Source of the DNA: Streptomyces sp. NBC_01381
GTDB taxonomy: Bacteria; Actinomycetota; Actinomycetes; Streptomycetales; Streptomycetaceae
Direction of reading: 5' to 3'
DNA: 64,000 nt
Assembly: GCF_026340305.1 (NCBI RefSeq)
Contig: NZ_JAPEPI010000001.1
Location: 2,108,001 to 2,172,000 of the forward strand
In this document: positions 8,928 to 18,527 of the stretch, piece after piece
Layout of the letters: each line of letters begins with the position of its first letter
How positions within the stretch are numbered: position 1 is the stretch's first letter
Position numbers and translations under genes: made by a program
Notes under the pieces: model-generated
Database searches by the model: none
What the model saw: the letters and a program-made list of their open reading frames with translations, nothing else
What the model was told of the DNA's origin: nothing

Positions 8928-9383
8928 ATGGAGTTCATGTTTTACGCCGTACCGACCCTGATCGCGGCGGTGGTGATCGCCATGGCGGTCAAGGTGGTCA
9001 AGCGCTTCCTGGAGCTCAGGCAGGCCTGGTCGAGTGGGCTCACGGCGGAGGCGCGCTGCCTGCGGACGTACACGACGACGAGCGGCGGCGGCCACAACGA
9101 CCACGTCACCACCACGCTCCACCACGTCTACGAGTTCACGCCATCCGGCGGCCGGGCGGTCCGCTTCGAGGAGGAGAACGGCCCGGCGACGACCGTCGAG
9201 GGCGACTTCGTCACCGTGCACTACACGGCCGACCGCCCCGAGAAGGCGACGGCGCACGCGCCGAGCCCCGTCAAGAGCGCGGCGGGCACGATAGGCCTGC
9301 TCTGCTTCTTCGGCGTCATGCTCGCCTTCTGCGTCTTCTTCATGGTGACGGCGAACGACATGTTCGGGTCAGACCTCCCGTAG
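8928..9383 (+). CDS. DUF3592-type small membrane protein
   Basis: 151-residue protein with one N-terminal transmembrane helix (FYAVPTLIAAVVIAMAVKVV), an extracytoplasmic beta-rich domain (CLRTYTTTSGGGHNDHVTTTLHHVYEF... VTVHYTADRPEKA), and a C-terminal helix (TIGLLCFFGVMLAFCVFFMVT). This matches DUF3592 proteins, whose function is unknown. The start at 8928 follows a GGGGGA ribosome site. Confidence 0.75.
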   Translation: MEFMFYAVPTLIAAVVIAMAVKVVKRFLELRQAWSSGLTAEARCLRTYTTTSGGGHNDHVTTTLHHVYEFTPSGGRAVRFEEENGPATTVEGDFVTVHYTADRPEKATAHAPSPVKSAAGTIGLLCFFGVMLAFCVFFMVTANDMFGSDLP

Positions 9384-9426
9384 GCCCTCTCCTCATCTGA
9401 CGGCCCATCAATTATCGTGCGCGGCC

Positions 9427-11091
9427 ATGAAGGCCACCGGGAGTACCGTCGCGGAACTCGTACAGGCGCGCTGGGGCGACCACCGCCCCGGCCTGCACTT
9501 CGAGGACAAGGCGCTGACCCACCACCAGATCGCGGCGGGCGCGGCGGCCAGGGCCGCGCTCCTCGCGGACCTCCTGCCGAGGGGAGCCGAGCCGCACATC
9601 GGCGTGCTGCTCGACAACACCCCCGAGTACCCCCTGTGGTTGAGCGCGGCGGCGCTCGCGGGCGCTGCGGTCGCGGGCATCAACCCGACCCGCAGAGGCG
9701 CCGAGCTGGCCCGCGACATCGTCCACACGGACTGCAGGGTCCTGGTGACGGAACGATCCCACCTCCCCCTCCTCGACGGTCTCCAACTCCCGGACATACG
9801 CGTCCTGGTGACGGATTCGGAGGCATACGGCGAACTTCTCTCCCCCTACGCCGGCGCGGCCCCGGAGACATCCCCTGCCGCGACGCCGGCCGCCCGGATG
9901 CTCCTCTACTTCACCTCGGGTTCGACGGGCGCGCCCAAGGCGGCGATCTGCAGCCAGGGCCGCCTGGCCGCGGCGGGGGAGTCCCTGGTCACGCACTTCG
10001 GGGTCGATTCGTCCGACGTCCACTACATCTGCATGCCCATGTTCCACGGCAACGCGGTGATCGCGGACTGGGCGCCGGCGCTCGCGGCCGGGGCGGGGGT
10101 GGCGCTGCGGCGGCGCTTCTCGGCCTCGGCGTTCCTGGACGACGTACGCGCGTACGGGGCGACGTACTTCACCTACGTGGGCCGCGCCGTCCAGTACCTC
10201 CTGGCGACGCCGGAGCGGGCCGACGACACCCGGAACCCCCTCCGTATGGGCTTCGGCACGGAGGCCGGAGCGGTGGACGCGGCGCGGTTCGAGGAGCGGT
10301 TCGGGGTGCGGCTCGTGGAGGGGTACGGGTCGTCCGAGGGCGGGGCGGCGATCCAGCGGACGCCAGGGACGCCGCCCGCGGCGATCGGCAGGGCGGCGCC
10401 GGGGGACGAGCTCGCTGTGGTGGACCCCGGCACGTTTTTGGAGTGTCCCCCCGCGGTCTTCACCTCGGACGGGCGGCTGCTCAACGGGGATGCGGCGATA
10501 GGGGAGTTGGTGAACAAGGGGCGCAGTCCCTTCGAGGGGTACTGGCGCAATGCGGAGGCGGAAGCGGCGCGGCTGCGGGGCGGCTGGTACTGGACGGGGG
10601 ACCTCTTCTACCGCGACGCGGAGGGCTTCCTCTACTTCGCGGGGCGCACGGACGACCGGCTCCGGGTGGACAGCGAGAACCTGGCGGCGGCGGTGATCGA
10701 GAACATTCTGGCGCGGTATGCCGGGGCGGCGGGTGTGGCGGTGTACGCGGTGCCGGATCCGGTGGCCGGGGATCAGGTGATGGCGGCGGTCGCGCCCCGT
10801 GCCGGTACGGACTTCGACCCCCTCGCCTTTGCCGAGTTCCTCCTCTCCCAGCCGGACTTGGGCACGAAGATGGCACCCCGCTTCGTACGGGTGGTCCAGC
10901 GGATGCCGGTGACGGCGACGAACAAGGTTGCGCGGAGCACTTTGCGGAAGGCGGGCTTCCGTTGCCCCGACCCGGTCTGGTGGCGCCCCCCGGGTTCGGC
11001 CGCCTACCGCCGCCTTACGCCCGAGGCGGTGGCCTCCCTCCTGGCCGAGTACCGCGCCCACGCCCGCGAGGGCCTGCTGCCGCCCAGCTGA
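9427..11091 (+). CDS. Acyl-CoA synthetase (AMP-forming, fatty-acid-CoA ligase family)
   Basis: ANL-superfamily adenylating enzyme of 554 residues. It activates a carboxylic acid, probably a fatty acid, with ATP and CoA. The P-loop motif is LLYFTSGSTGAPKAA, the A5 motif is EGYGSSEGG, and the late motif is GWYWTGDLFYRDAEGFLYFAGRTDDRLRVDSENLAA. The terminal lysine is probably in TATNKVARSTLRK. It stands alone, followed by a long repeat tract. The chain-length preference cannot be read from sequence. Confidence 0.85.
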   Translation: MKATGSTVAELVQARWGDHRPGLHFEDKALTHHQIAAGAAARAALLADLLPRGAEPHIGVLLDNTPEYPLWLSAAALAGAAVAGINPTRRGAELARDIVHTDCRVLVTERSHLPLLDGLQLPDIRVLVTDSEAYGELLSPYAGAAPETSPAATPAARMLLYFTSGSTGAPKAAICSQGRLAAAGESLVTHFGVDSSDVHYICMPMFHGNAVIADWAPALAAGAGVALRRRFSASAFLDDVRAYGATYFTYVGRAVQYLLATPERADDTRNPLRMGFGTEAGAVDAARFEERFGVRLVEGYGSSEGGAAIQRTPGTPPAAIGRAAPGDELAVVDPGTFLECPPAVFTSDGRLLNGDAAIGELVNKGRSPFEGYWRNAEAEAARLRGGWYWTGDLFYRDAEGFLYFAGRTDDRLRVDSENLAAAVIENILARYAGAAGVAVYAVPDPVAGDQVMAAVAPRAGTDFDPLAFAEFLLSQPDLGTKMAPRFVRVVQRMPVTATNKVARSTLRKAGFRCPDPVWWRPPGSAAYRRLTPEAVASLLAEYRAHAREGLLPPS

Positions 11092-11104
11092 CCGGCACCG
11101 CGCG

Positions 11105-11353
11105 GCCTCGGGCCCCGAACACCCCTCTCCCACCCACCCGCCCGATCACCCCGCAGCCCCGGCTCGCCGAACACCCCTCTCCCACCCACCCGCCCGATTG
11201 CCCCGCAGCCCCGGCTCGCCGATCAGGCCTTTCCTGCCCGCCCGCCCGATTGCCCCGCAGGCTCGGGTCGCCGATCAGGCCTTTCCTGCCCGCCTGATTG
11301 CCCCGCAGGGTGATCGGGTGGGTGGGTGGGAAAGATCCGCCGCGAAGCGGCGG
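11105..11353. repeat. G-quadruplex-bearing dispersed intergenic repeat, cluster A
   Basis: Begins just after the acyl-CoA ligase stop. About 52-bp units (CACCCCTCTCCCACCCACC...) occur twice, with two diverged units following. An inverted copy ends in GGGTGGGTGGGTGGG at 11316-11330, then the hairpin CCGCCGCGAAGCGGCGG at 11337-11353. The same modules recur near 16.3, 27.6, 36.8 and 46.5 kb. No gene was seen here. Confidence 0.85.
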
Positions 11354-11402
11354 GACAGAGCGGGTTGGGCGATGGGACCCGGAGTCGCAGCCTGGTGGGC
11401 AA

Positions 11403-11671
11403 GGGGAGCAGGCCCCGGGCGGGACCCCGTGTCGCAGACCCGGGGTGCAGGGGAGCAAGTCCCGGGCGGGACCCGGTGTCGCAGACCCGGGGTGCAGGGG
11501 AGCGAGTCCCGGGCGGGACCCGGTGTCGCAGACCCGGGGTGCAGGGGAGCAAGTCCCGGGCGGGACCCGGTGTCGCAGATCCGGAGGGGAGCAAGTCCTG
11601 GTCGGGGCGCGGTGTCGCAGATCCGGGGTGCGGGGGAGCAAGTCCCGGGCGGGACCCGGCGTCGTAGCTGC
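11403..11671. repeat. Six tandem copies of a 47-bp repeat
   Basis: Units begin GGGGAGCAAGTCCCGGGCGG at 11403, 11450, 11497, 11544, 11586 and 11633. Copy 4 lacks 5 bp. The first four units are nearly identical, and each contains the self-complementary CCCGGGCGGGACCCGG. The tract lies just before a two-component kinase gene and fills the space from the previous repeat. No coding function seen. Confidence 0.9.
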
Positions 11672-11711
11672 CTCGTTCCTCGCAGGGAGGGCTCCCGCAT
11701 ACCCTGCCCCC

Positions 11712-13016
11712 ATGGCCCAGGAGAGCGTGTGGACGGCGCTGCGGCGGCGGGGGTACCTGGCGAGCAGTGCTCCGTGGCGGGCCCTCGGTTACCTCGGGGG
11801 CGGTGTCGGCCTCGGAGTGGTCGTGCTCGTCGGTGGTCTTGCCGCGGCCCTCGCCGGCGTCGCGCTCAGCCTCGTACTCATCGGCCTTCCCCTCCTCGCC
11901 CTGCTCGCCTTCACCGGCATCCCCGTCGCCGCCCTGGAGCGCCGGCGCCTCCGCCCCGTGGATCCCGGCCCCGCGCCGACCCCTCACCGCACCCCCGAAG
12001 TCCCCGGCATCCACGCCTGGTTCGCGCTGCGGGTCAAGGAGCAGGCCACCTGGCGGGAGCTCTCGTACACCGCGCTGCTCGCCCTCGTGCTCTGGCCCCT
12101 TGACCTGCTCGTCCTGGCCTGCACCGTCGGCATCCCCGCCCTGCTCATCGCGGCCCCCGCCCAACTCGCTCTCGACGGCGGCGAGATCCGCGCCGCCAAG
12201 CTCTGGCTGATCGGCGACTACCCGAGCGCCTTCGCCGCCGCCCTGCTCGGCCTGGCCCTGCTCGCTCCGCTCCTCTACCCCCTCGGCGGTTACGCCGCCG
12301 CCCGCGCCGCCCTCGCCCGCCTCCTCCTCGCGCCCCGCGACGCGGAGCTCAGCAGCAGGCTCGCCGAAGTGACCCGCTCCAGGGCCCGTCTGGTGGACGC
12401 CTTCGAGGCCGAACGGCGGCGTGTTGAACGGGACTTGCACGACGGGGCCCAACAGCGGCTCGTCGCTCTCACCATGGCCCTCGGCCTCGCCAGGCTCGAC
12501 GCCACCCCCGGCAGCCCCCTGGCGGCCCAGCTCGCCACGGCCCACGACGAAGCGGGGAACGTCCTCACGGAACTGCGTGAGCTCATCCGCGGCATTCATC
12601 CCCAAGTCCTCGCCGACTACGGCCTCGCCGCAGCCATCGAGGACGCCGCCGACCGCTCACCGATCCCCGTGGACACCGACCTGGACCTGCCCCGCCTCCC
12701 CGAACCCGTGGAGTCCGCCGGGTACTTCACCACCCGCGAGGCCCTCACCAACATCGCCCGCCACAGCGAGGCGCCCCTCGCGCACATCACGGCACGTCAT
12801 GAGCGGGGCCTCCTCCGCATCGACGTACGGGACGAAGGCAAGGGCGGCGCGGACCCCGGCCGTGGCACGGGCCTGACCGGCCTCGCGGACCGCATCGCGG
12901 TGCTCGATGGCACACTGACGGTCACCAGTCCGCCCGGCGGGCCGACCGTACTGTCCATGGAGATCCCGTGCCGAGCCCAGCCGCAGCCAGCGCAAGCACC
13001 AGCAGCCGCCGACTGA
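11712..13016 (+). CDS. NarL-type sensor histidine kinase (HisKA_3)
   Basis: 434-residue membrane kinase. The sensor part (about 1-215) has four to five hydrophobic helices ([33 protein letters not shown] and others). The dimerisation/phosphoacceptor helix follows as [20 protein letters not shown] with the phospho-His, then an HATPase_c domain ([32 protein letters not shown]). The ATG at 11712 opens the family profile; the frame stays open upstream only because it runs through the repeats. Its 3' end overlaps the response regulator by 49 bp, forming a pair. Confidence 0.88.
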   Translation: MAQESVWTALRRRGYLASSAPWRALGYLGGGVGLGVVVLVGGLAAALAGVALSLVLIGLPLLALLAFTGIPVAALERRRLRPVDPGPAPTPHRTPEVPGIHAWFALRVKEQATWRELSYTALLALVLWPLDLLVLACTVGIPALLIAAPAQLALDGGEIRAAKLWLIGDYPSAFAAALLGLALLAPLLYPLGGYAAARAALARLLLAPRDAELSSRLAEVTRSRARLVDAFEAERRRVERDLHDGAQQRLVALTMALGLARLDATPGSPLAAQLATAHDEAGNVLTELRELIRGIHPQVLADYGLAAAIEDAADRSPIPVDTDLDLPRLPEPVESAGYFTTREALTNIARHSEAPLAHITARHERGLLRIDVRDEGKGGADPGRGTGLTGLADRIAVLDGTLTVTSPPGGPTVLSMEIPCRAQPQPAQAPAAAD

Positions 13017-13654
13017 AGATCGTCCTCGCGGAGGACAGCGTGCTGCTGCGCGAGGGCCTGATCGGGCTGCTCACCCGCTTCGGCCACGAGGTGCCTGCCG
13101 CGCTCGGCGACGCCGAGGAACTCCGCACCGCCGTCCAGCGGCACGACCCGGACCTCGTCCTCACCGACGTACGCATGCCCCCCGGTTTCCAGGACGAGGG
13201 CCTGCGCGCCGCCGTCGCCCTGCGGGCCGAGCGGCCGAAGCTCCCGGTGCTGGTGCTCAGCCAGTACGTGCAGCGTTCGTACGCCGCCGAACTCCTGGAC
13301 ACCGGCGACGGCACCGGCGTCGGCTATCTGCTCAAGGACCGCGTGGGCCAGGTCGAGCAGTTCGCCGATGCGGTCGAGCGGGTCGCGGACGGCGGAACGG
13401 TCGTGGACCCGGAAGTCGTACGGCAGTTGCTGCGCCGCCGCCGCGACCCCCTTGAGCAGCTCACGCCGCGCGAGCGCGAGGTGCTCGGCCTGGTCGCCGA
13501 GGGCAGGTCGAACGGCGCGATCGCCGCCGAACTCGTCGTCAGCGAGGCGGCGGTGGGCAAACACATCGGCAACATCCTCGGCAAGCTGGGGCTGCCGCCG
13601 GGGGAAGGAACGCATCGCCGGGTCCTTGCGGTACTGACGTACTTGCGGGCGTAG
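12968..13654 (+). CDS. NarL/LuxR-family response regulator
   Basis: 228-residue regulator. The receiver domain ([20 protein letters not shown]) has the phospho-Asp in [11 protein letters not shown]. The C-terminal LuxR helix-turn-helix is [41 protein letters not shown]. It starts at a GTG inside the kinase gene, so translation is coupled. The target genes are unknown; the neighbouring membrane genes are plausible. Confidence 0.9.
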   Translation: MPSPAAASASTSSRRLKIVLAEDSVLLREGLIGLLTRFGHEVPAALGDAEELRTAVQRHDPDLVLTDVRMPPGFQDEGLRAAVALRAERPKLPVLVLSQYVQRSYAAELLDTGDGTGVGYLLKDRVGQVEQFADAVERVADGGTVVDPEVVRQLLRRRRDPLEQLTPREREVLGLVAEGRSNGAIAAELVVSEAAVGKHIGNILGKLGLPPGEGTHRRVLAVLTYLRA

Positions 13655-13727
13655 TCCGACGGTCCGACGGCACCACTGTCCAGATCCTTGCAGTGGCCAC
13701 CGGCATGGTCGATTACGATCCATAACC

Positions 13728-14009
13728 ATGAGCACGTCAGACCAGATGAGGGCAGGCCTCACCCCGAGCCAGGCACGGCGCATACGGATCGCCGCGGCCT
13801 CGGTGCTGATGGCCGCGGCGGCCGTGGTGCTCGCCATACGCCTGGCGAGCCGCTCGTCCGTCCTGGTCGTGGGGGTGTACGGGCTGCTGCTCGTCCTCTG
13901 CGGCCTGGTGATCGAACTCAGCAGGCGGGGCAGGACCCGGCTCGGCAGCTATCTGCTCGCCGTCGGCCTGGTGGCGGCGCTCGTCATGGACTGGGTGGTG
14001 CTTGCCTGA
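13728..14009 (+). CDS. Small integral membrane protein, unknown function
   Basis: 93 residues with a short charged N-terminus and three predicted helices (IAAASVLMAAAAVVLAIRLA, VLVVGVYGLLLVLCGLVIEL, SYLLAVGLVAALVMDWVVLA). It follows the two-component pair by 74 bp and its 3' end overlaps the convergent MMPL gene by 26 bp. No recognised domain. Confidence 0.6.
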   Translation: MSTSDQMRAGLTPSQARRIRIAAASVLMAAAAVVLAIRLASRSSVLVVGVYGLLLVLCGLVIELSRRGRTRLGSYLLAVGLVAALVMDWVVLA

Positions 14010-16104
14010 CCGGCACCTCGCCGGCGGGCGGCGCCTCGCGGAGCCCGTACCGCTGATGGATGCGCCGCAGCGACGGCGGTGCCCACCAGGCGCGGCGCCC
14101 GAGCAGCGTCATCGTGGCCGGTACGAGCAGCATCCGGACGACCGTTGCGTCGATGAGGACCGCGAGCGTCAGACCGAGGCCGATCTGCAGGATCGGTGAG
14201 AACCCGCCGGTCATGAAGCCGCCGAAGACGATCGCGAGCAGCAGCGCCGCACAGCTGACCACGCGCCCCGAGCGGCGCAGCCCTTCGACGACGGCGGCGC
14301 GGTCGTCCCCCGTCTCCAGGCGGCTCTCCCGCATCCGGGACAGGATGAACAGCTCGTAGTCCATGGCGAGTCCGAACGCGATCGCGATGATCAGCGGCGG
14401 CGCGGTCAGGCTCAGCGCCCCGAGCCCCTCACCGCCGAGCAGCCCCGCCAGATGCCCGTCCTGGAACACCCACACCACGACGCCGAGCGCCGCGCCCAGG
14501 CTGAGCAGGGTGGTCAGGAGCGTACGAAGGGGAATCAGCAGCGACCCGGTGAACGCGAAGAGCAGGGCGAACAGGCCGGCCAGGACGGTGAGTACGGCCC
14601 AGGGCGCGCGCTCGGCGAGCATCGAGCGGAAGTCGACGAGGCTCGCGGCGTTCCCGGTGACCTCGACGGGATCGGTGCCGCGCAGGTCGCGGATGTCCTC
14701 CACGAGCCGGGTGGCGACGGGCCCGTCGACGGAACCGGCGGGTGTGAGCTCGAGGAGGACCGTCCCGTCGGGGAGCCGCTCGCTCTCGGCCGCGGCGATG
14801 CCCGGCAGGGCCCGGATCGCGCCGTCGTAGCCGGATTCCGCCCCCGGCCTGATGAGCACCCGCACCGGATCGGTGTCCGTCCCCGCCGGATAGTGCTCGC
14901 GCACGGTGTCGTACAACTGCCGCGCCTCGGTGCTCTCCGGCAGCTGCCGCGCGTCGCCGATGTTGATCCGCATCCCGAAGGCGGGCAGCGCGAGGACGGC
15001 GAGGACGGCGACCACGGCGGTGCCGACGGCAACGGGACGGCGCGCGGAGAAGAGCGCGACACGGGCGAAGAAGGCACCGGGCTCGGCGGCCGGCTTGCCC
15101 TTCCGCCGTGCGATCTTGCCGCCGAACAGGGCGAGCAGCGCGGGCAGCAGGGTCAGCGCGGCCAGCATGTCGACGACGACCACCGCGCCGGCGGCAAGAC
15201 CCATGCTGCGCAGGAACGGGCTGGCGAACCAGACGAGCCCGGAGAGGCTGATGGCGACGGTGAGCCCGGAAAACAGGACGGTGCGTCCGGCACGGGAAAC
15301 GGTCGCGTGCACGGCCCGCGCCACATCATCCGTCTTCCCACGCTCCTCACGGAACCGCATCACCATCAACAGGGCGTAGTCGACGGCGAGTCCGAGCCCG
15401 AGCATGGTGACGATCTGGACGGCGTAGACGGAGATCTCGGTGAACTGGCTGAAGCCGTAGAGGGTCAGGAAGGCGCCGGCGACGCCGCTGACGGTCACCA
15501 GGAGCGGAAGTCCGGCGGCCCGCAGCCCGCCGAAGATCAGCAGCAGGACGATCAGCACGGCGGGCAGGGTGATCAACTCGGCCCGTGCGACGTCCTCTTG
15601 GGCCCGGCCGCCGAGTTGCTCGCCGAGCAGCGGGCCGCCGCTGACGGCGACATCGGCGGCGCCGATCTCACGGATCCGGTCGGCCGCGTCGCCGACCGCC
15701 TCCTCCTCGGCGTCGTCGTCGAGGCCGCCCTTGAGGGTGACGGGGATCAGGAGCGCCCTGCCGCCCTCGGCGACGAGGCCGCGGGTGGCGTAGGGGTCGG
15801 GCACCTGGGCGATGCCGGGCTGCTTCCGTACGTCGGTGACGGCGTCCGCGACCTGCGCGCGGACCCGCGTGGACTCGACGTCGGCGCCGGAGAGAACGGC
15901 GTTGATGGAGTCGCCGTCCGGGGTGAGCCTGCCGAGCAGCTCGTCCGCCACGACGGATTCACTGCCGGGCACGTCCTCGACGGTCGACGTGAGGTCACCG
16001 AAGACCCGGGTGCCGAAGCCGAGGCCCAGGACGAGGAGGAGCAGCCAGGTGAGGATCACTGTGCGGGGGTGGCGGGTGGCTGTGCGGGCGAGGGTGGCGA
16101 GCAT
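13984..16104 (-). CDS. MMPL/RND-type membrane transporter
   Basis: 706-residue exporter of the MMPL (ActII-3-like) type. It has two repeats of one helix, a periplasmic domain and five to six helices. Features include TRHPRTVILTWLLLLVLGLGFG at the N-terminus, AVDYALLMVMRFREE in the first half and LAMDYELFILSRMRESRL in the second, the conserved Asp-Tyr pair of proton-driven RND proteins. Family members export lipids, siderophores or antibiotics; the substrate here is unknown. It faces the small membrane protein gene and has repeat B upstream. Confidence 0.88.
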   Translation of the reverse strand: MLATLARTATRHPRTVILTWLLLLVLGLGFGTRVFGDLTSTVEDVPGSESVVADELLGRLTPDGDSINAVLSGADVESTRVRAQVADAVTDVRKQPGIAQVPDPYATRGLVAEGGRALLIPVTLKGGLDDDAEEEAVGDAADRIREIGAADVAVSGGPLLGEQLGGRAQEDVARAELITLPAVLIVLLLIFGGLRAAGLPLLVTVSGVAGAFLTLYGFSQFTEISVYAVQIVTMLGLGLAVDYALLMVMRFREERGKTDDVARAVHATVSRAGRTVLFSGLTVAISLSGLVWFASPFLRSMGLAAGAVVVVDMLAALTLLPALLALFGGKIARRKGKPAAEPGAFFARVALFSARRPVAVGTAVVAVLAVLALPAFGMRINIGDARQLPESTEARQLYDTVREHYPAGTDTDPVRVLIRPGAESGYDGAIRALPGIAAAESERLPDGTVLLELTPAGSVDGPVATRLVEDIRDLRGTDPVEVTGNAASLVDFRSMLAERAPWAVLTVLAGLFALLFAFTGSLLIPLRTLLTTLLSLGAALGVVVWVFQDGHLAGLLGGEGLGALSLTAPPLIIAIAFGLAMDYELFILSRMRESRLETGDDRAAVVEGLRRSGRVVSCAALLLAIVFGGFMTGGFSPILQIGLGLTLAVLIDATVVRMLLVPATMTLLGRRAWWAPPSLRRIHQRYGLREAPPAGEVPVRQAPPSP

Positions 16105-16247
16105 GGCGGCTGCCTCCTTGGACGGGATTCAGGGTGCCGTCCCTCAGAGTCGCGGCGCCGACGGCGTGGGGGATCGCCGTGGGGGGTGGTCTTGCGGGGT
16201 CCCTCGCGGGGGCTAGGTGCCGGTCGGGCGGGGGAGGGGGTTTCTCT

Positions 16248-16310
16248 TTCCCTGAGCCCGCGGGGCAATCGGGTGGGTGGGCGGGAAAGATCCGCCGCGA
16301 AGCGGCGGTC
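16248..16310. repeat. G-quadruplex-bearing dispersed repeat, copy B
   Basis: Contains GGGTGGGTGGGCGGG at 16271-16285 and the hairpin CCGCCGCGAAGCGGCGG at 16292-16308, preceded by GCGGGGCAATC as in copy C. It sits about 50 bp beyond the stop of the 16357 response regulator. The rest of 16105-16356 holds the MMPL promoter and nothing else recognised. Confidence 0.88.
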
Positions 16311-16356
16311 TTGAGCGGGTCCGGGGCCGAGCCCCGATGCCGAGCCACGGCCGCGG

Positions 16357-17031
16357 CTAGCTCTCCCCCGGAACCACAAGACCCGTCTCGTACGCGCAAA
16401 TGACAGCCTGCACCCGATCCCGTAGCACCAGCTTGGACAGGACATTGCTGACGTGGGTCTTCACCGTGTGCTCGCTGACCACGAACGCCGCCGCGATCTC
16501 CGCGTTGGAGAGCCCACGGGCCAGCAGCCGCAGGGTCTCCTCCTCCCTCGCGGTGAGGACCGCGAGGCGTTCGGACGGCGACATGGGCGCGGCACCGAGC
16601 GCCGCGCGCCGCCGCTGGACCACGTCCGCGACCAGTCGCCGCGTCACCGAAGGGGCAAGGAGCGAGTCCCCGGCGGCCACCACCCGCACCGCGTGCACCA
16701 GGTCGTCCCTGCGGACGTCCTTGAGCAGGAAGCCGCTCGCTCCCGCGTACAGCGCCTCGTACACATACTCATCGAGGTCGAAGGTGGTCAGCATGACGAC
16801 CCGGCAGCTGGTCCGCGCGCACACTTGACGGGCCGCCTCGATGCCGTCCGTGCCCGGCATGCGGATGTCCAACAGCAGCACGTCCGGGGCGTGTTGGCGC
16901 ACCGCGGCCACCGCCTCCGCGCCGTCACCCGCCTCCGCCACCACCTCGATGTCGGGCTGTGCCTCGAGGATCATCGAGAAGCCGCTGCGCACCAGCTCCT
17001 GGTCGTCGGCGACCACCACCCGGATGCTCAT
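16357..17031 (-). CDS. NarL/LuxR-family response regulator (partner kinase frameshifted)
   Basis: 224-residue regulator. The receiver is MSIRVVVADDQELVRSGFSMILEAQ with the phospho-Asp in DVLLLDIRMPG, Thr in VVMLTTFDLDEYVYEAL and Lys in GFLLKDVRRDDL. The LuxR-type helix-turn-helix is VLTAREEETLRLLARGLSNAEIAAAFVVSEHTVKTHVSNVL. The ATG at 17031 begins the family profile exactly; the 33-residue upstream extension belongs to the overlapping kinase gene. The kinase upstream is broken, so this regulator may be an orphan or respond to another kinase. Confidence 0.9.
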   Translation of the reverse strand: MSIRVVVADDQELVRSGFSMILEAQPDIEVVAEAGDGAEAVAAVRQHAPDVLLLDIRMPGTDGIEAARQVCARTSCRVVMLTTFDLDEYVYEALYAGASGFLLKDVRRDDLVHAVRVVAAGDSLLAPSVTRRLVADVVQRRRAALGAAPMSPSERLAVLTAREEETLRLLARGLSNAEIAAAFVVSEHTVKTHVSNVLSKLVLRDRVQAVICAYETGLVVPGES

Positions 17032-18225
17032 CCCCCAAGGATGCCGTGGGCAGCCGCGCGGCGACACGGAATCCGCCGTCGGGTCCGTCCCCGGCTTCGG
17101 CGGTGCCTCCGCAGGCGGCGGCGCGTTCATGGATCCCGATGAGCCCGTGCCCCGCCCCGGACCGGCCGTCGGCGGCAGTTCCTCTCCCGTCGTCGACGAC
17201 CGTGATCACCAACTCCTCATCCCCCCAGCCCAGTCGGACGCGAACCTCCTGCGCCGCAGCATGCTTGACGCAGTTGGTCAGCGCTTCCTGGACGATGCGG
17301 TACGCGGCCACCTCGACGTCCGGCGGCAACGGCCGAGGCATCCCGTCCACCCCCAACTCGACCCGCACACCCGCCTGTTCAACCACCACCGCCAGCTCCG
17401 GCAACGCGGCGAGCGTAGGCTGCGGCCCGAGCCCGCCGGGAACGGAAGGCTCCCGCAGCACCCCCAGAATGCGCCGCAACTGCACCATCGCATCGCGCCC
17501 CGCCCGGCGATCGCGTCGAACGCCCCCTCCGCGCGGGCCGGATCGCTGCGGACGACGACGGGCCCCGCCTCCGCCTGGACCACCATCAGGCTCACCGCGT
17601 GGGCGAGGATGTCGTGCATGTCGCGCGCGATCCTGGCCCGCTCCTGGCTGACCGCCCGCGCCGCCTCGCCGGCCCGCTCCCGTTCGAGCCGCCGGGCCCG
17701 GTCCTCGATCGCGGCGGTGTAGGCGCGCTGGACGCGGGAGAAGGCTCCGAGGGCGTACGCGCTGATGAGGCTGAGCAGGTGGAAGGGGTACTCGTACGGC
17801 TCGGCGTGCTCCTTGAAGGCCATGGTGACGGCGGCCCCCGTCAGCCAGCCGGCGAGCATGACGCGCCGTTTCCAGGGCGAGCCGATGGCGGCCACGGTGT
17901 AGAGGGCGACCATGCCGCCGAAGCAGATGTCGGGCGGGGGCCGGTGGTAGAGCGCCATGGCGGGCGTGAAGAAGGCGATCACGGCGGCGCAGCCGAAGGG
18001 GGCGCGCCGCCGCCACACCAGCGGCACCGCGGTCCCCGCACCGAGCGCGAACCCGCCCCAGGTCACCTCGTCGCCGCCCTCCTCGGGGAAGAGGAACTGC
18101 AGCGAGACGGCGCAGAGCACGAGGGCGCCGAGCGCGCCGTCGACGACGTACGGACGAGTGACGTACGGACGAGTGACGTACGGACGAGCGGACCACAGAA
18201 CCTTGAAGCGGGGCATGGGCGGCAT
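16925..18225 (-). pseudogene. NarL-type sensor histidine kinase with a frameshift
   Basis: The kinase reads normally from ATG 18225 (GAGGAG ribosome site) through five membrane segments and the phosphoacceptor motif ARIARDMHDILAHAVSLMVVQAEAGP, to ...AEGAFDAIAG. It then loses frame near 17500-17512, inside the G/C run gcgccccgcccggcg. The missing part continues in another frame as GRDAMVQLRRILGVLREP and on to a complete ATPase domain (VVDDGRGTAADGRSGAGHGLIGIHERAAACGG). One missing nucleotide explains it. It is either a true recent inactivation or an assembly error in a homopolymer-like stretch. Confidence 0.85.
18146..18190. repeat. Three tandem 15-bp repeats in the kinase 5' region
   Basis: Units ACGTACGGACGAGTG at 18146 and 18161, and ACGTACGGACGAGCG at 18176. 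They are in frame and add RPYVT repeats near the N-terminus of the frameshifted kinase. Likely slipped-strand expansion. Confidence 0.85.
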
Positions 18226-18330
18226 GACGGACTCCTCGGGGCAGGAGGCCGTGCCAGTATCGCGACGCCCGCCGGGAGCTGTCCTCACCGGTGCGAGGGA
18301 TATACGAGGGTTATGCGAGGGATATACGCG

Positions 18331-18360
18331 AGAAGCCCCCCGCTTCCGCGGGGGGCTTCT
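18331..18360 (-). terminator. Terminator after tRNA-Lys copy 2
   Basis: Perfect 13-bp stem (AGAAGCCCCCCGC with its complement) and a TTCC loop, 9 bp from the tRNA 3' end. Nearly the same hairpin follows copy 3. Confidence 0.88.
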
Positions 18361-18369
18361 CACCGTCTG

Positions 18370-18443
18370 TGCGCCGCCAGGGACTCGAACCCCGGACCCG
18401 CTGATTAAGAGTCAGCTGCTCTAACCAACTGAGCTAGCGGCGC
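18370..18443 (-). tRNA. tRNA-Lys (anticodon CTT), copy 2 of 3
   Basis: Same 74-nt cloverleaf as copies 1 and 3, with CT-CTT-AA anticodon loop and GCGCCGC/GCGGCGC acceptor. The flank TGCTGAC before the 5' end is shared by all three copies and may be part of a common promoter or leader. Confidence 0.95.
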
Positions 18444-18527
18444 CTGCTGACTCAAAAATAATACCTGGTCCCGGAGGGTGCTCCGGACCGCGCCGGACGG
18501 TCCCCGGCGGCGGCCCAGGCGCCGCCC

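Noticed and set aside
11403..11671. CRISPR array or integron-like attC array
   Set aside because: The 47-bp units are contiguous with no unique spacers, and there is no integrase.
18370..18443. Attachment site of an integrated element at tRNA-Lys
   Set aside because: No integrase and no repeated tRNA 3' fragment bounding foreign genes was seen; neighbouring genes are core Streptomyces genes.
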